This document shows, in pieces, positions 14,296 to 21,931 of a DNA stretch of 33,012 nucleotides. The stretch lies in the NCBI GenBank assembly GCA_017417385.1, contig JAFPZF010000096.1:1-33012 (forward strand). The letters are read 5' to 3'. Source of the DNA: Bacteroidales bacterium (lineage in GTDB: Bacteria; Bacteroidota; Bacteroidia; Bacteroidales; Marinilabiliaceae). The position numbers and the translations under genes were made by a program. Every line of letters begins with the position of its first letter. The stretch's first letter is position 1. The notes beneath the pieces were generated by a model. The model was not told where the DNA came from. It searched no databases and was given only the letters and a program-made list of their open reading frames with translations.

Positions 14296-15825
14296 ATGAT
14301 GAGAGCAACCGACTGGCGCTCCTACGCCGCATCAATGGTCTCGAGCCTGACCCTGACGATGAGACGCAATGTCGTCGAGTCTTTTATTGTCCTCCTGACA
14401 GCTGCCTCTTGTGCTGTCCTCCCCTACTTTGATATGAAGGGGAGTCTTGACGACTTCCTGGCGTCGGTTCTCTTCTTCTCTTCTATTTTCGGCCCCCTGG
14501 CGTTGCTGCTCAATGCGCTCTCGAGGTCCTATGCCTGGCTCAAGGTCGCCTACTGGCTCCTCATACCTATATATATATGTCTTGTCCTTCTTGGTGTCTT
14601 CGCCTTCGACGTCTATGGCATCTTTGGCGCCTGGCACCCGACTCTCGCTCTCGAATGTCTCGTCGCGAGATTCCTCCTGCCGATGCCTAAGAATGACAGG
14701 GCTCTGACACGCCGCGGCTTGGAGTGCGCTGTCGTCCTTACGACGAGTCTCTGCGTCGCCGTCTTTACGACTCTCATCATCTTAGCCCTCCTCGCGACGT
14801 TCAACTATATCTTCGACCAGGAAGTCCTTTACTACGTCTGTTACTTTCCGCCCCTATTCCTCGTCCCGATGTTGTTTATGTCGACTTTTATCGACGACCA
14901 GCCCGATTCTTCGGGCGATGCCGAGTCTGTGTCTATCGATAGCGAGGTCGCCAATGGCGTGATGAACTTCGTCGTCAGCATCGCCATCATTCTATACATT
15001 CTTATATTATATGTCTACGGCCTCCGCATTGCTTTTGCCCTCGAACTTCCCCGTGGCGGTGTCGTGATGCGCGTCTTCTGGTTCCTCCTCCTCGTCATCG
15101 TCTTTGGCAATATCTACCGCCTCATGACGGTGAGGGTCTTCGAGAAACTCTATTCTTGGCTCCACGTCCTCTGCGTCCCGCTGACCGCCCTCCTCTGGGT
15201 CGCCGCCTATCGCCGTGTGGCGGACTATGGTCTGACCGACTGGCGTGTCTATATGTTGCTCTGTTGTGTTCTCGTCACCGTGTGGGTCGTCGTATCCTTC
15301 TTCCGCCGTGGTCGCGCTCTGCTGACTACTATCCTGACAGGCATGGCTCTGTTCGCCGTCGTCGGTGTCCCCGGCGTCCTCTCTGCTGCCAGCCTCGTCA
15401 AGATATACAACGACAACTATTCTCCCGAGACCGTTCCCCCCGTCCCCGATCCGCGTTTCTATGCCGAGGCCCGACGCACTAATGTCCAGATCGACACGAG
15501 AGGCTTCGAAGTCTTCACCCTTATCGACTACTCCTACCTCGATAGGAATAGTCACAGACTCCATGTCGTCGACTACGACCACAACGACGCCCTCTCTCTC
15601 GACTCCGACTCCCTTATGCACACGATTGCCCTCCTCAATGGCTACCCCTCCTTCGTCGCCCTCTCTGACTCTCTCCGCCTCCGCGACGACACTCTCCCTC
15701 CTCTCCGCCTCGACCTCGACATCCCCCTCGGCGATTCCCTCGTCGTCATTATCACCTCCTTCACCCTCAATCAGGATGGCCTCCACGACGTCTCCTGCCG
15801 TGGACTCCTCTCCCACCCCGAATAG
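14296..15825 (+). CDS. DUF4153-domain multi-pass membrane protein
   Basis: About 509 residues with some ten to twelve hydrophobic segments over the first 380, then a polar C-terminal domain (after SLVKIYNDNYSP) with alternating hydrophobic residues, likely outside the membrane. The stretch RRVADYGLTDWRVYM in the second half of the membrane region is the part I recognise as typical of DUF4153 proteins of Bacteroidetes. Function is unknown. An in-frame ATG at 14236 lies inside repeat copy D and would add 20 residues encoded by repeat DNA; I prefer the ATG pair at 14296/14299 directly after the repeat. The coding strand is extremely C-rich (bases 15601-15660 have 27 C against 9 G), making many Ser/Asp/Leu codons of one type near the end. 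Confidence 0.82.
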   Translation: MMRATDWRSYAASMVSSLTLTMRRNVVESFIVLLTAASCAVLPYFDMKGSLDDFLASVLFFSSIFGPLALLLNALSRSYAWLKVAYWLLIPIYICLVLLGVFAFDVYGIFGAWHPTLALECLVARFLLPMPKNDRALTRRGLECAVVLTTSLCVAVFTTLIILALLATFNYIFDQEVLYYVCYFPPLFLVPMLFMSTFIDDQPDSSGDAESVSIDSEVANGVMNFVVSIAIILYILILYVYGLRIAFALELPRGGVVMRVFWFLLLVIVFGNIYRLMTVRVFEKLYSWLHVLCVPLTALLWVAAYRRVADYGLTDWRVYMLLCCVLVTVWVVVSFFRRGRALLTTILTGMALFAVVGVPGVLSAASLVKIYNDNYSPETVPPVPDPRFYAEARRTNVQIDTRGFEVFTLIDYSYLDRNSHRLHVVDYDHNDALSLDSDSLMHTIALLNGYPSFVALSDSLRLRDDTLPPLRLDLDIPLGDSLVVIITSFTLNQDGLHDVSCRGLLSHPE

Positions 15826-15909
15826 TCCGCCCCCTCCCTCTGCCCCTTCCGCCTTCTCCGACCTCTCCGACGATTCCGACCCATTCCTAATTCCTAATTG
15901 CTCTTTGGG

Positions 15910-16001
15910 TTAGCCTTGTATTAGACCTGATGCCTCCGACCCCTCTGCTCCATTCCTCATTCCTTATTGCTAATTGCACATTAGCCCTGTATTAGACCTG
16001 A
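15910..16001 (+). repeat. Two direct repeats with TGTATTAGACCTGA core
   Basis: TTAGCCTTGTATTAGACCTG (from 15910) and TTAGCCCTGTATTAGACCTG (from 15981) are 71 bp apart, each followed by a C-rich stretch and preceded by an ATTCCTxATTGCT-like sequence. The repeat unit therefore spans about 70 bp with a diverged remainder. A third core is at 192-206. Confidence 0.7.
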
Positions 16002-16112
16002 CCCCTTCGCCCGCTTCCTCATTCCTCATTCCCAATTCCTCATTGGCTCTCTGTGTTCTCCCCCGCGAGCGTCAGCTCGCCTCTGTGTTCTGAAAAACTC
16101 TGTGCCTCTGTT

Positions 16113-16135
16113 GAGCAGGATTTGCAATCCTGCTC
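16113..16135. repeat. Perfect 10-bp hairpin, possible REP-like palindrome or terminator
   Basis: GAGCAGGATT and AATCCTGCTC are perfect inverted repeats around the loop TGC. A second, imperfect hairpin with the same TGC loop (AAGCATC-TGC-GATGCGCTT, 16146-16164) follows closely. There is no T-run, so a dispersed palindromic element is as likely as a terminator for the DUF4153 gene 290 bp upstream. Confidence 0.6.
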
Positions 16136-16379
16136 CATGGAGTATAAGCATCTGCGATGCGCTTACTTTCCTTTGACTATTATCTTCCTCCGCCCCCTCC
16201 GCCTCATCCCTAACTGCTAATTGAAAATTTTGGCACCCCCATTGTCATAACGTGCATTTCGTCACACCTCGACTGCATTTTATCACAACCCTCCAACTCG
16301 AAAACTCCCTAAATTGCCCATAAAAACCAATATCTGAGCAAAAAAGACTCAAAATTTTATATTTTTTTCTTTTCTATGC

Positions 16380-16409
16380 CTTGCGAGAAAAAAAAATGTC
16401 TTAATATTG
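16380..16409 (+). promoter_or_regulatory. Candidate promoter of the coiled-coil lipoprotein operon
   Basis: CTTG at 16380-16383 and TAATATTG at 16402-16409 resemble the Bacteroidetes -33 TTTG and -7 TAnnTTTG elements, 18 bases apart, in an A-rich surrounding. The mRNA leader would be about 85 bases. Strong expression is suggested by the highly biased codons of the gene that follows. Confidence 0.4.
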
Positions 16410-16502
16410 CATCCGAAAGGATTGGGAACGGGCGGGGCCAGTCCAATCGTTTGTATTTAACTCGCCTATGAGAAAACTAAAAATCTAATCAAAGGAAAAA
16501 AG

Positions 16503-18716
16503 ATGAAGAAAAGTCTGATTTTCTTCCACGCAGCAGCAATCGCTTGCGCCGCTTGCATGACGAGCTGTGTGGACAACGAGGAGGGTGACGGACTCAAGTA
16601 CCTCCGTGAGGGCATCGGTGAATACTACAAGGGCAAGGCCAATGTAGAGAACGCTAACGCCGAGACAATAAGGGCTAAGCAGGCCGCTGTAGTCGCTGCA
16701 GCTCAGGCTGACGCTAAGGCTAAGGAGATTACCAACGCTTACACTGAGGCTCATAACAACATCCTTCTTATCGTCGAGGAGAGCAACAAGAACGTTACGC
16801 TCGCTAAGAACGATCGTGCTATCGAGAACGAGAAGGTTGGCGTTAAGACGGATACCGCTGGTGCCTACTACAAGATCCTCGCAGCTCTCCAGAAGCAGCA
16901 GGCTACGCAGATCGGCCAGGAGGAGGAACTCAAGAAGCTCCAGATTCTCTACGCTTCTGTTATCGCTGCTTACCAGGAGGAGGCTCGCTTCACAATGGCT
17001 AAGCTCGAGGTAACGAAGAAGGAGAACGATGAGACTGTTCTCGAGCAGGAGAACGCTCTCAACCTCAAGGTTATCAAGGCTGCCTACGAGTACGCTTACA
17101 ACTTGAATTCTGCTAACATCACGAAGACCGAGAAGGAGCTCCAGGCTACGCTCGACAACGAGGAGGCTGCTGCTAAGAACGAGAAGACCAAGGAGAACAG
17201 TGCTCTCACAGTCCTCGGCTACAAGAAGGATGTAGAGGCTCTCGTTAAGAAGTACAACGACACCATGGAGGAGTATGAGAAGGCTATAGCTGAGGCTGAG
17301 GCTAGCGCTAACTACTCTGAGGAGGCTAAGGAGTACGAGAAGCAGATCGCTAAGGCTACCTACGACAAGAAGATTTCTGACCTCGAGGCTGCTGCTAAGA
17401 AGGCTATCGCTGATGCTGTCGCTGCTGACAAGACTAACGAGACTGCAAACGCTGCTAACGACGCCAATGCTGCTGCTGACGATGCTACTTCTTTGGTTGT
17501 CGCAAAGCTCAACGAGACGCTCCAGACCTACATCAAGGCTATCGAGACAGCTCAGAAGGCTGTTACGTCCGCTGCATCTGATGTCGACGCTAAGCAGAAG
17601 GACATCGTTGCTAAGGAACTCGAGATCATCAAGAAGCAGATCGACCTCAACAGCGCTGTAACGTCTGACAGCACGACGCTCGTCGCTGCTATCTCTTCAG
17701 CTGAGAAGGACCTCAAGCAGGCTCAGGACAAGCTCGCTGACGCTGAGAAGGCTGAGAAGGAAGCTGAGGCCGACTTGACGAAGAAGCAGGCTGAGTACAA
17801 GGAGACTGTTACTCCGTACGAGGAGGCTGAGGCTCAGTTGAAGACTCTCAAGGAGGCTGTCGACGCTGCTCAGAAGACTTACGACACGGCTAACGACAAC
17901 AAGACGATCGCTACGTCTAACTTGGGTATCGCTAGCACAGCTCTCTCAACGGCTCAGACGACCTACTCGAAGTTCACGGCTGACTCTGTGACGGCTGCTG
18001 CTAATCTCAAGGCTAAGAATGAGGCTCTCAAGGCTGCTAACGAGGCTTTGAAGACAGCTCAGGATAACTGGAAGAGCAACAAGGAAGACGCTTCTGTTGC
18101 ACAGGCTCTCGCTACCGCTTCTTCTAATCAGGCTATCGCAGCTGCTGAGGCTGATCAGGCTAAGACAACGGCTGCTTACTACAGCAATGCTCTGTCTGTC
18201 AAGTATCTGACTGACATCAAGACGCAGAAGAAGCTCGTCGAGCAGTACACCTACCAGATCACCCAGTGCGACGCTAAGATGACCGAGGCTACGACGGCTA
18301 AGACAGCTGCTGAGTCTAAGAAGAACGCATTTGAGGGTGCTCAGTACAAGACCGCTAAGGCTAACTACGAGAAGGCTAAGACCGCTCAGACTGAGGCAGA
18401 GACAGCTCTCGCTAACGCTCAGAAGGCTACCGCTAAGGCTGAGGCTTCTGTAGCTGAGAGCCAGGCTGCTCTCGCTAAGGCTGAGGCTGATCTCAAGTCG
18501 TTCAACGCCAACAAGAGGAATCAGGAGAAGACCGACGCTGCTCAGGCTGCTCTCGTCAAGGCTCAGAACGAGCTCAATGAGAAGCTCGCTGAACTCGACT
18601 CTGCTCAGAAGACGCTCGAGGTTAAGCAGGCTGAACTCGCTGAGGCTGAGTCTAACTACAACAAGGTTAAGGAGATTGTAGACAAGGCTGCTGGTATTGA
18701 TACAACGGAGGCCTAA
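16503..18716 (+). CDS. Very long Ala/Lys/Glu-rich coiled-coil lipoprotein
   Basis: I do not recognise a named family. The 737-residue product has a lipoprotein signal (basic start, hydrophobic core, MTSC with Cys22), followed by VDNEEGDG, an acidic run like the export signal that sends Bacteroidetes lipoproteins to the cell surface. From about residue 45 to the end it is nearly uninterrupted heptad-like sequence made of Ala, Lys, Glu, Asp, Gln and Asn, with recurring KAEA-type and QAALAKA-type units, no cysteine after the anchor and few aromatic residues. Such a chain would form a fibre tens of nanometres long. Codon choice is extreme (GCT, AAG, GAG, CTC, AAC dominate), as in highly expressed genes. 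An outer-membrane barrel gene follows after 18 bases in the same operon. A surface fibre, spacer or envelope-tethering role is inferred only. Confidence 0.82.
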   Translation: MKKSLIFFHAAAIACAACMTSCVDNEEGDGLKYLREGIGEYYKGKANVENANAETIRAKQAAVVAAAQADAKAKEITNAYTEAHNNILLIVEESNKNVTLAKNDRAIENEKVGVKTDTAGAYYKILAALQKQQATQIGQEEELKKLQILYASVIAAYQEEARFTMAKLEVTKKENDETVLEQENALNLKVIKAAYEYAYNLNSANITKTEKELQATLDNEEAAAKNEKTKENSALTVLGYKKDVEALVKKYNDTMEEYEKAIAEAEASANYSEEAKEYEKQIAKATYDKKISDLEAAAKKAIADAVAADKTNETANAANDANAAADDATSLVVAKLNETLQTYIKAIETAQKAVTSAASDVDAKQKDIVAKELEIIKKQIDLNSAVTSDSTTLVAAISSAEKDLKQAQDKLADAEKAEKEAEADLTKKQAEYKETVTPYEEAEAQLKTLKEAVDAAQKTYDTANDNKTIATSNLGIASTALSTAQTTYSKFTADSVTAAANLKAKNEALKAANEALKTAQDNWKSNKEDASVAQALATASSNQAIAAAEADQAKTTAAYYSNALSVKYLTDIKTQKKLVEQYTYQITQCDAKMTEATTAKTAAESKKNAFEGAQYKTAKANYEKAKTAQTEAETALANAQKATAKAEASVAESQAALAKAEADLKSFNANKRNQEKTDAAQAALVKAQNELNEKLAELDSAQKTLEVKQAELAEAESNYNKVKEIVDKAAGIDTTEA

Positions 18717-18734
18717 TCCACGAAAGACGACAAG

Positions 18735-19652
18735 ATGATGAGACTAAGAAATATAGCTTGTGCAGCTGTCGTCGCCCTCGCTGGAAGTATCTCAATGACC
18801 GCGCAAGAGAGTGCTTCAAGCACTCTCGCGGCGGGCAACTATCAGGTGTCAGTCTTGTTCGGCAACAACACGATGTTCAATCAGAACTACAACGCGTACC
18901 TGCTGCCGAAGTTCGACTACACAGGAGCAAAATCAATCGGTCTGGGTGAGGCTGCTACGACGGGTACTACCCTCGAGAAGCGTGTTTCTGACGACCCAGG
19001 GGCATACCTGAATATTGGTGAGATCGGCTCTAACAGCGTCCTCAATATGATCGGTGTCCAGGGTCAGTACTTCCTCACCTCGGAGATTGATGTCAACGCA
19101 ATGTTCGCAATGAACATCGCGGGGACCCCAAAGAGAGATTATGAAGATGGTTACAAGTATGCTGGCGTCGCCGGCTCGGGTCTGTCCTCAGACTACGTCG
19201 TCAAGCCAACCTACAGGTACATCGAGGGTCGTCTGACTTCTAGCTGGATGGCTAACGTCGGTGGTAACTACCACTTCACTTTCTCTAACCCGAAGTTGAG
19301 TGCATACGGCGGTGTCCGCCTCGGCGCACAGATGGGCCGAGTTCAGACTGTCCGTCCTTACACTGGACTTGTTGGCGACGTCTCTGCTGGTGACGACGTA
19401 CACGAGGATTACGAGGTTGTCTATACTTCTGACACGAGACTCGGTCAGGTATGGGGAATTCAGGCGTCGATTGTCGGCGGCCTCGAGTATGAGTTCACGA
19501 CGGGATTCGTCTTCGGAATTGAGGTTGCTCCTGTTGCATATCAGTATAGTGTAATTGAGGTTGGTCCTCAGGGCTATGACAAGTTCTTTGCGTCGAATCA
19601 TAACGTGAAGATCTTTGCAACTCCAAACTTGAAGCTCGGCTTTAGGTTTTAG
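18735..19652 (+). CDS. Outer-membrane beta-barrel protein paired with the lipoprotein
   Basis: The 305-residue protein has a signal peptide (MMRLRNIACAAVVALAG, cleavage near MTAQ-ES) and then alternating beta-strand sequence with Gly/Tyr/aromatic girdle patterns: YQVSVLFGNNTMFNQ, GVQGQYFLTSEIDVNAMF, MANVGGNYHFTFS, LSAYGGVRLGAQMG, SIVGGLEYEFTTGFVFG. It ends in LKLGFRF, a C-terminal Phe insertion signal. The size fits an 8- to 12-stranded barrel of the OmpW/OprF-like or 'outer membrane beta-barrel' type; no family name is certain. It is 18 bases after the coiled-coil lipoprotein and shares its terminator, so the two probably form a surface complex or are co-expressed envelope proteins. Two ATGs (18735, 18738) are equally plausible. 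Confidence 0.8.
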   Translation: MMRLRNIACAAVVALAGSISMTAQESASSTLAAGNYQVSVLFGNNTMFNQNYNAYLLPKFDYTGAKSIGLGEAATTGTTLEKRVSDDPGAYLNIGEIGSNSVLNMIGVQGQYFLTSEIDVNAMFAMNIAGTPKRDYEDGYKYAGVAGSGLSSDYVVKPTYRYIEGRLTSSWMANVGGNYHFTFSNPKLSAYGGVRLGAQMGRVQTVRPYTGLVGDVSAGDDVHEDYEVVYTSDTRLGQVWGIQASIVGGLEYEFTTGFVFGIEVAPVAYQYSVIEVGPQGYDKFFASNHNVKIFATPNLKLGFRF

Positions 19653-19674
19653 GTAAGGTAATTTGATTAGATGG

Positions 19675-19719
19675 CATCGCCACGGCAGTCTCAAGTGCTG
19701 TCGTGGCGATGTTTGTTTT
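19675..19719 (+). terminator. Rho-independent terminator of the lipoprotein-barrel operon
   Basis: A 14-bp stem (CATCGCCACGGCAG, 19675-19688, against 19698-19711, one mismatch) closes a 9-base loop and is followed by TTTGTTTT. It lies 22 bases after the stop codon of the barrel gene. This is the strongest intrinsic terminator in the window. Confidence 0.9.
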
Positions 19720-19850
19720 AGGCAATTTTAATGAACTATTTCCTAATTAATCTAATGTGGCGTTCTAAGTGTCTTTAACTGCTTAATAGTTGCTGATGTG
19801 CCCCTATTTTGGAAATACTGGTGAGTGTAGGAAATGAGGTCAGAAAAGTA

Positions 19851-19858
19851 TAAATTTG
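19851..19858 (+). promoter_or_regulatory. Candidate -7 element of the ATPase-nuclease cassette
   Basis: TAAATTTG matches TAnnTTTG perfectly and would start transcription about 20 bases before the ATG at 19888. No TTG/TTTG is present at the usual -33 spacing, so recognition may need an activator or the match is chance. Being downstream of a strong terminator, the cassette needs its own promoter. Confidence 0.4.
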
Positions 19859-19887
19859 TGTCTACTACGAAGAAACAATAAGGAACA

Positions 19888-21264
19888 ATGATTCTACATA
19901 TAGAAAACCTTGGGGCAATAAAACAAGCACAGATAGACCTTACCAATAAATTTTTGCTGTTATGTGGGAAGAATAATACTGGTAAGACTTACGCCTCCTA
20001 CATACTTTACGCGTTCCTTTCCGATAAAGGAATCCCTTCGACTAGTTTGGGCTGTATCGATGAGGTTGTAACGCAAATAAAGCTTGAGGGCATTATTACT
20101 TTAAAGAGGGATTACATAGAGGAGTGGCTTCAAGACAATTGTAATCGCGTAAAAGGCGCCTTAGGTAGTATTTTTGGTGTGGCTGACGCTATTAAGTCTA
20201 AGTTGTTTAATGGGTTTGACTTACGTGCCGAATATACGGATTCTGACTTCGATAGGGCAATTGCTGCGACGGTGAGTGCGCGCTTCGCTTCCGATGACTA
20301 TTCGGTTGTCGTCAAGAAGGACGCTGGTAATGCGACTGCCAAAGTCGAGGTACAGTCGACGACCGGACAGAGCATGGAGCTTGATTATGGAAGGATACAG
20401 ACGTTAGTATATGCACTATTGCGTAAGCTGGCTTTGGGGGGAATGTCCGATGCCTGGATGCTGACGGTTGAACGCAATAGCATATATACTTTCAAGACTG
20501 AGCTGTCCCTCAGCAGGAATGAGTTGATAGATCACATACAGCAGTCTGAGGGCTCCGAGATAAATATCATCGATATGATCAACAAGTCCTCGAGGCGCTA
20601 TCCTATGGCTATACGCAGCAGTTTGCGTATAGCTAACGACTTGGAGAATGTACAGAAATATGTCGGAGATTATTCGTCTATAGCCGATTTGATAGAGAGA
20701 GACCTTCTGAATGGAGAGGTTAGCATGACCAAGAATGGAGATGTTGAATTTCACTCTGTCGGCATGGGAAAATCCCGTAGGCTTCCATTTCACATGTCTT
20801 CATCGATTGTCAAGACAATGGCGAGCCTTGTTGTCTATTTGCGACACGTAGCGCGTCGAGGGGATATGCTCATCATTGATGAGCCGGAAATGAACTTCCA
20901 TCCAGATGTTCAAGTTCTATTGGCACGGATATTTGTTCTTCTGACGGCGAAGGGGTTAAGAGTTGTTCTAAGTACACACAGTGACTATATCATAAGAGAG
21001 TTGAATAATCTTATAATGGCTGGAACGATAAGGAAGAGTGGAAATGAAGGTATAGCCAAAGAGATGGGCTACATGGATGATATGTTGCTTGATCATAATG
21101 ATATAGCTGTGATGCTCTTTGAGCAGACAGGGAATGGCAAGGTGAAAGTTCGTCAGCTTGTTGTAGATGATAAGGGGTTTGCAGTGGAATCTATAGATAG
21201 GACTATAGACAGGCAGAATGAAGATGCCGAAGCCTTATATGCGATGTTGATAGACAACGAGTAA
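19888..21264 (+). CDS. SMC/AAA15-type ATPase, likely defence-associated
   Basis: The 458-residue protein is an ABC/SMC-like ATPase of the OLD/RecF type. It opens with the typical LHIENLGAIKQAQIDL strand pair, Walker A GKNNTGKT (27-34), a long insert (about 60-300) in place of a coiled coil, a signature-like MSSSIVKTMASLVVYL (303-318), Walker B MLIIDEPEMNFHPD (327-340) and the H-loop LSTHSDYIIREL (361-372). There is no TOPRIM domain at the C-terminus, unlike OLD or GajA. Stand-alone ATPases of this kind usually work as sensors with a separate effector, as in PARIS or Septu. The effector here would be the PD-(D/E)XK-like gene 11 bases downstream. The pair is AT-richer than its surroundings and lies between an operon terminator and ahcY, consistent with acquisition by transfer. 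Confidence 0.85.
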   Translation: MILHIENLGAIKQAQIDLTNKFLLLCGKNNTGKTYASYILYAFLSDKGIPSTSLGCIDEVVTQIKLEGIITLKRDYIEEWLQDNCNRVKGALGSIFGVADAIKSKLFNGFDLRAEYTDSDFDRAIAATVSARFASDDYSVVVKKDAGNATAKVEVQSTTGQSMELDYGRIQTLVYALLRKLALGGMSDAWMLTVERNSIYTFKTELSLSRNELIDHIQQSEGSEINIIDMINKSSRRYPMAIRSSLRIANDLENVQKYVGDYSSIADLIERDLLNGEVSMTKNGDVEFHSVGMGKSRRLPFHMSSSIVKTMASLVVYLRHVARRGDMLIIDEPEMNFHPDVQVLLARIFVLLTAKGLRVVLSTHSDYIIRELNNLIMAGTIRKSGNEGIAKEMGYMDDMLLDHNDIAVMLFEQTGNGKVKVRQLVVDDKGFAVESIDRTIDRQNEDAEALYAMLIDNE

Positions 21265-21275
21265 ACTCTAAGGTC

Positions 21276-21845
21276 ATGAATGAGTATTTGCTGTATAAAC
21301 GAATAATATCTCCTGAATTTTGCTGTGGAGATCAAAAAAGGCTGGTTGAAAAGAAAAATTCGCAAAAGGTCAGAATAGAGTCAAATAGTGTACAAGACTA
21401 TGTCCTATATAGATTCGATAATGAAGAGCAAGAGTTTATGCCTTTTTTTAATAAAAATCATAAAGACAAAGGAGGACTGGATGGGCTTAGACAGTTTTGT
21501 GACTACATATTGCTTATGGAGAAGAATAATAAGTTGTATGTGTTTCTGATAGAACTTAAAAGTGGCAACCCTAAAGATGCTGGGAAGCAACTTGATGCTG
21601 CGGAGATTTTTATGGATTACATCCGAAGAACAGCGGAAAGAATAAAGCTCACGAATGGTTTCACTTCTTTTGATTCATCAAATATAAGGACGGCAAAGGT
21701 GCTGGTGTGTGGCACTAATGGAGCTAAGCCAAAAACTAAGAAGAGTAAGGATGAGTCTGTCGAGAAGGTAGAGGGACGTATAAACCTAAAGTTAAACTGT
21801 TTTCCAATAAGTCGTTTGTGTGAGGTCGCTGCAGAAATAGATTGA
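21276..21845 (+). CDS. Small PD-(D/E)XK-like protein, putative effector of the ATPase
   Basis: No named family is recognised for this 189-residue protein. Its centre carries the core of a PD-(D/E)XK nuclease fold: GGLDGLRQFCDYILL with D76, a strand LYVFLIELKSG with E93 and K95 (the ExK motif), and a helix beginning KQLDAAEIFMDYI with Q105, as in restriction-endonuclease-like enzymes. The N-terminal 60 residues contain paired cysteines (C16, C17) and many charged residues; the C-terminal part is basic (KPKTKKSKDES). It follows the ATPase gene by 11 bases and ends before a bidirectional terminator, so the two form a closed cassette. DNA or RNA cleavage activated by the ATPase is inferred. The catalytic set is complete except that the first acidic residue of the fold is not identified. 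Confidence 0.7.
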   Translation: MNEYLLYKRIISPEFCCGDQKRLVEKKNSQKVRIESNSVQDYVLYRFDNEEQEFMPFFNKNHKDKGGLDGLRQFCDYILLMEKNNKLYVFLIELKSGNPKDAGKQLDAAEIFMDYIRRTAERIKLTNGFTSFDSSNIRTAKVLVCGTNGAKPKTKKSKDESVEKVEGRINLKLNCFPISRLCEVAAEID

Positions 21846-21874
21846 CGGAATAATTAGTTCAAGAGGTCACAAAG

Positions 21875-21910
21875 AAAGGCAGCTGGAAGTCCGTGCTCCC
21901 AGCTGCCTTT
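21875..21910. terminator. Bidirectional terminator between the cassette and ahcY
   Basis: A perfect 12-bp stem (AAAGGCAGCTGG, 21875-21886, against 21899-21910) with a 12-base loop has an A-tract on the left and a T-tract on the right, so it can end both the plus-strand nuclease transcript and the minus-strand ahcY transcript. Confidence 0.88.
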
Positions 21911-21931
21911 TGCTATGTACTTCGCTGCCCT

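Larger units (their letters stand above)
15826..16502. other. Long intergenic region with small dispersed repeats and hairpins
   Basis: No gene is visible in these 677 bases. A C/T-rich part (to about 16210) contains several variants of ATTCCTAATTGC / ATTCCTCATT and two copies, 71 bp apart, of TTAGCC(T/C)TGTATTAGACCTGA (from 15910 and 15981); the same CTTGTATTAGACCTG is found at 192-206. Three CTCTGTG motifs and a GCGAGC-GTCA-GCTCGC hairpin (16065-16080) follow. The last 290 bases turn AT-rich and should hold the promoter and leader of the coiled-coil lipoprotein gene. Confidence 0.7.

Noticed and set aside
15007-15816. Acidic 269-codon minus-strand frame
   Set aside because: It is the antisense of the DUF4153 gene. 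Its extreme Glu/Asp/Val content mirrors the C/T-rich codons of the real gene.
16600-18700. Short repeated units within the lipoprotein gene, considered as tandem DNA repeats or CRISPR
   Set aside because: The repetition is at protein level (Ala/Lys/Glu heptads with a narrow codon set); there are no constant-length spacers and no exact repeats.
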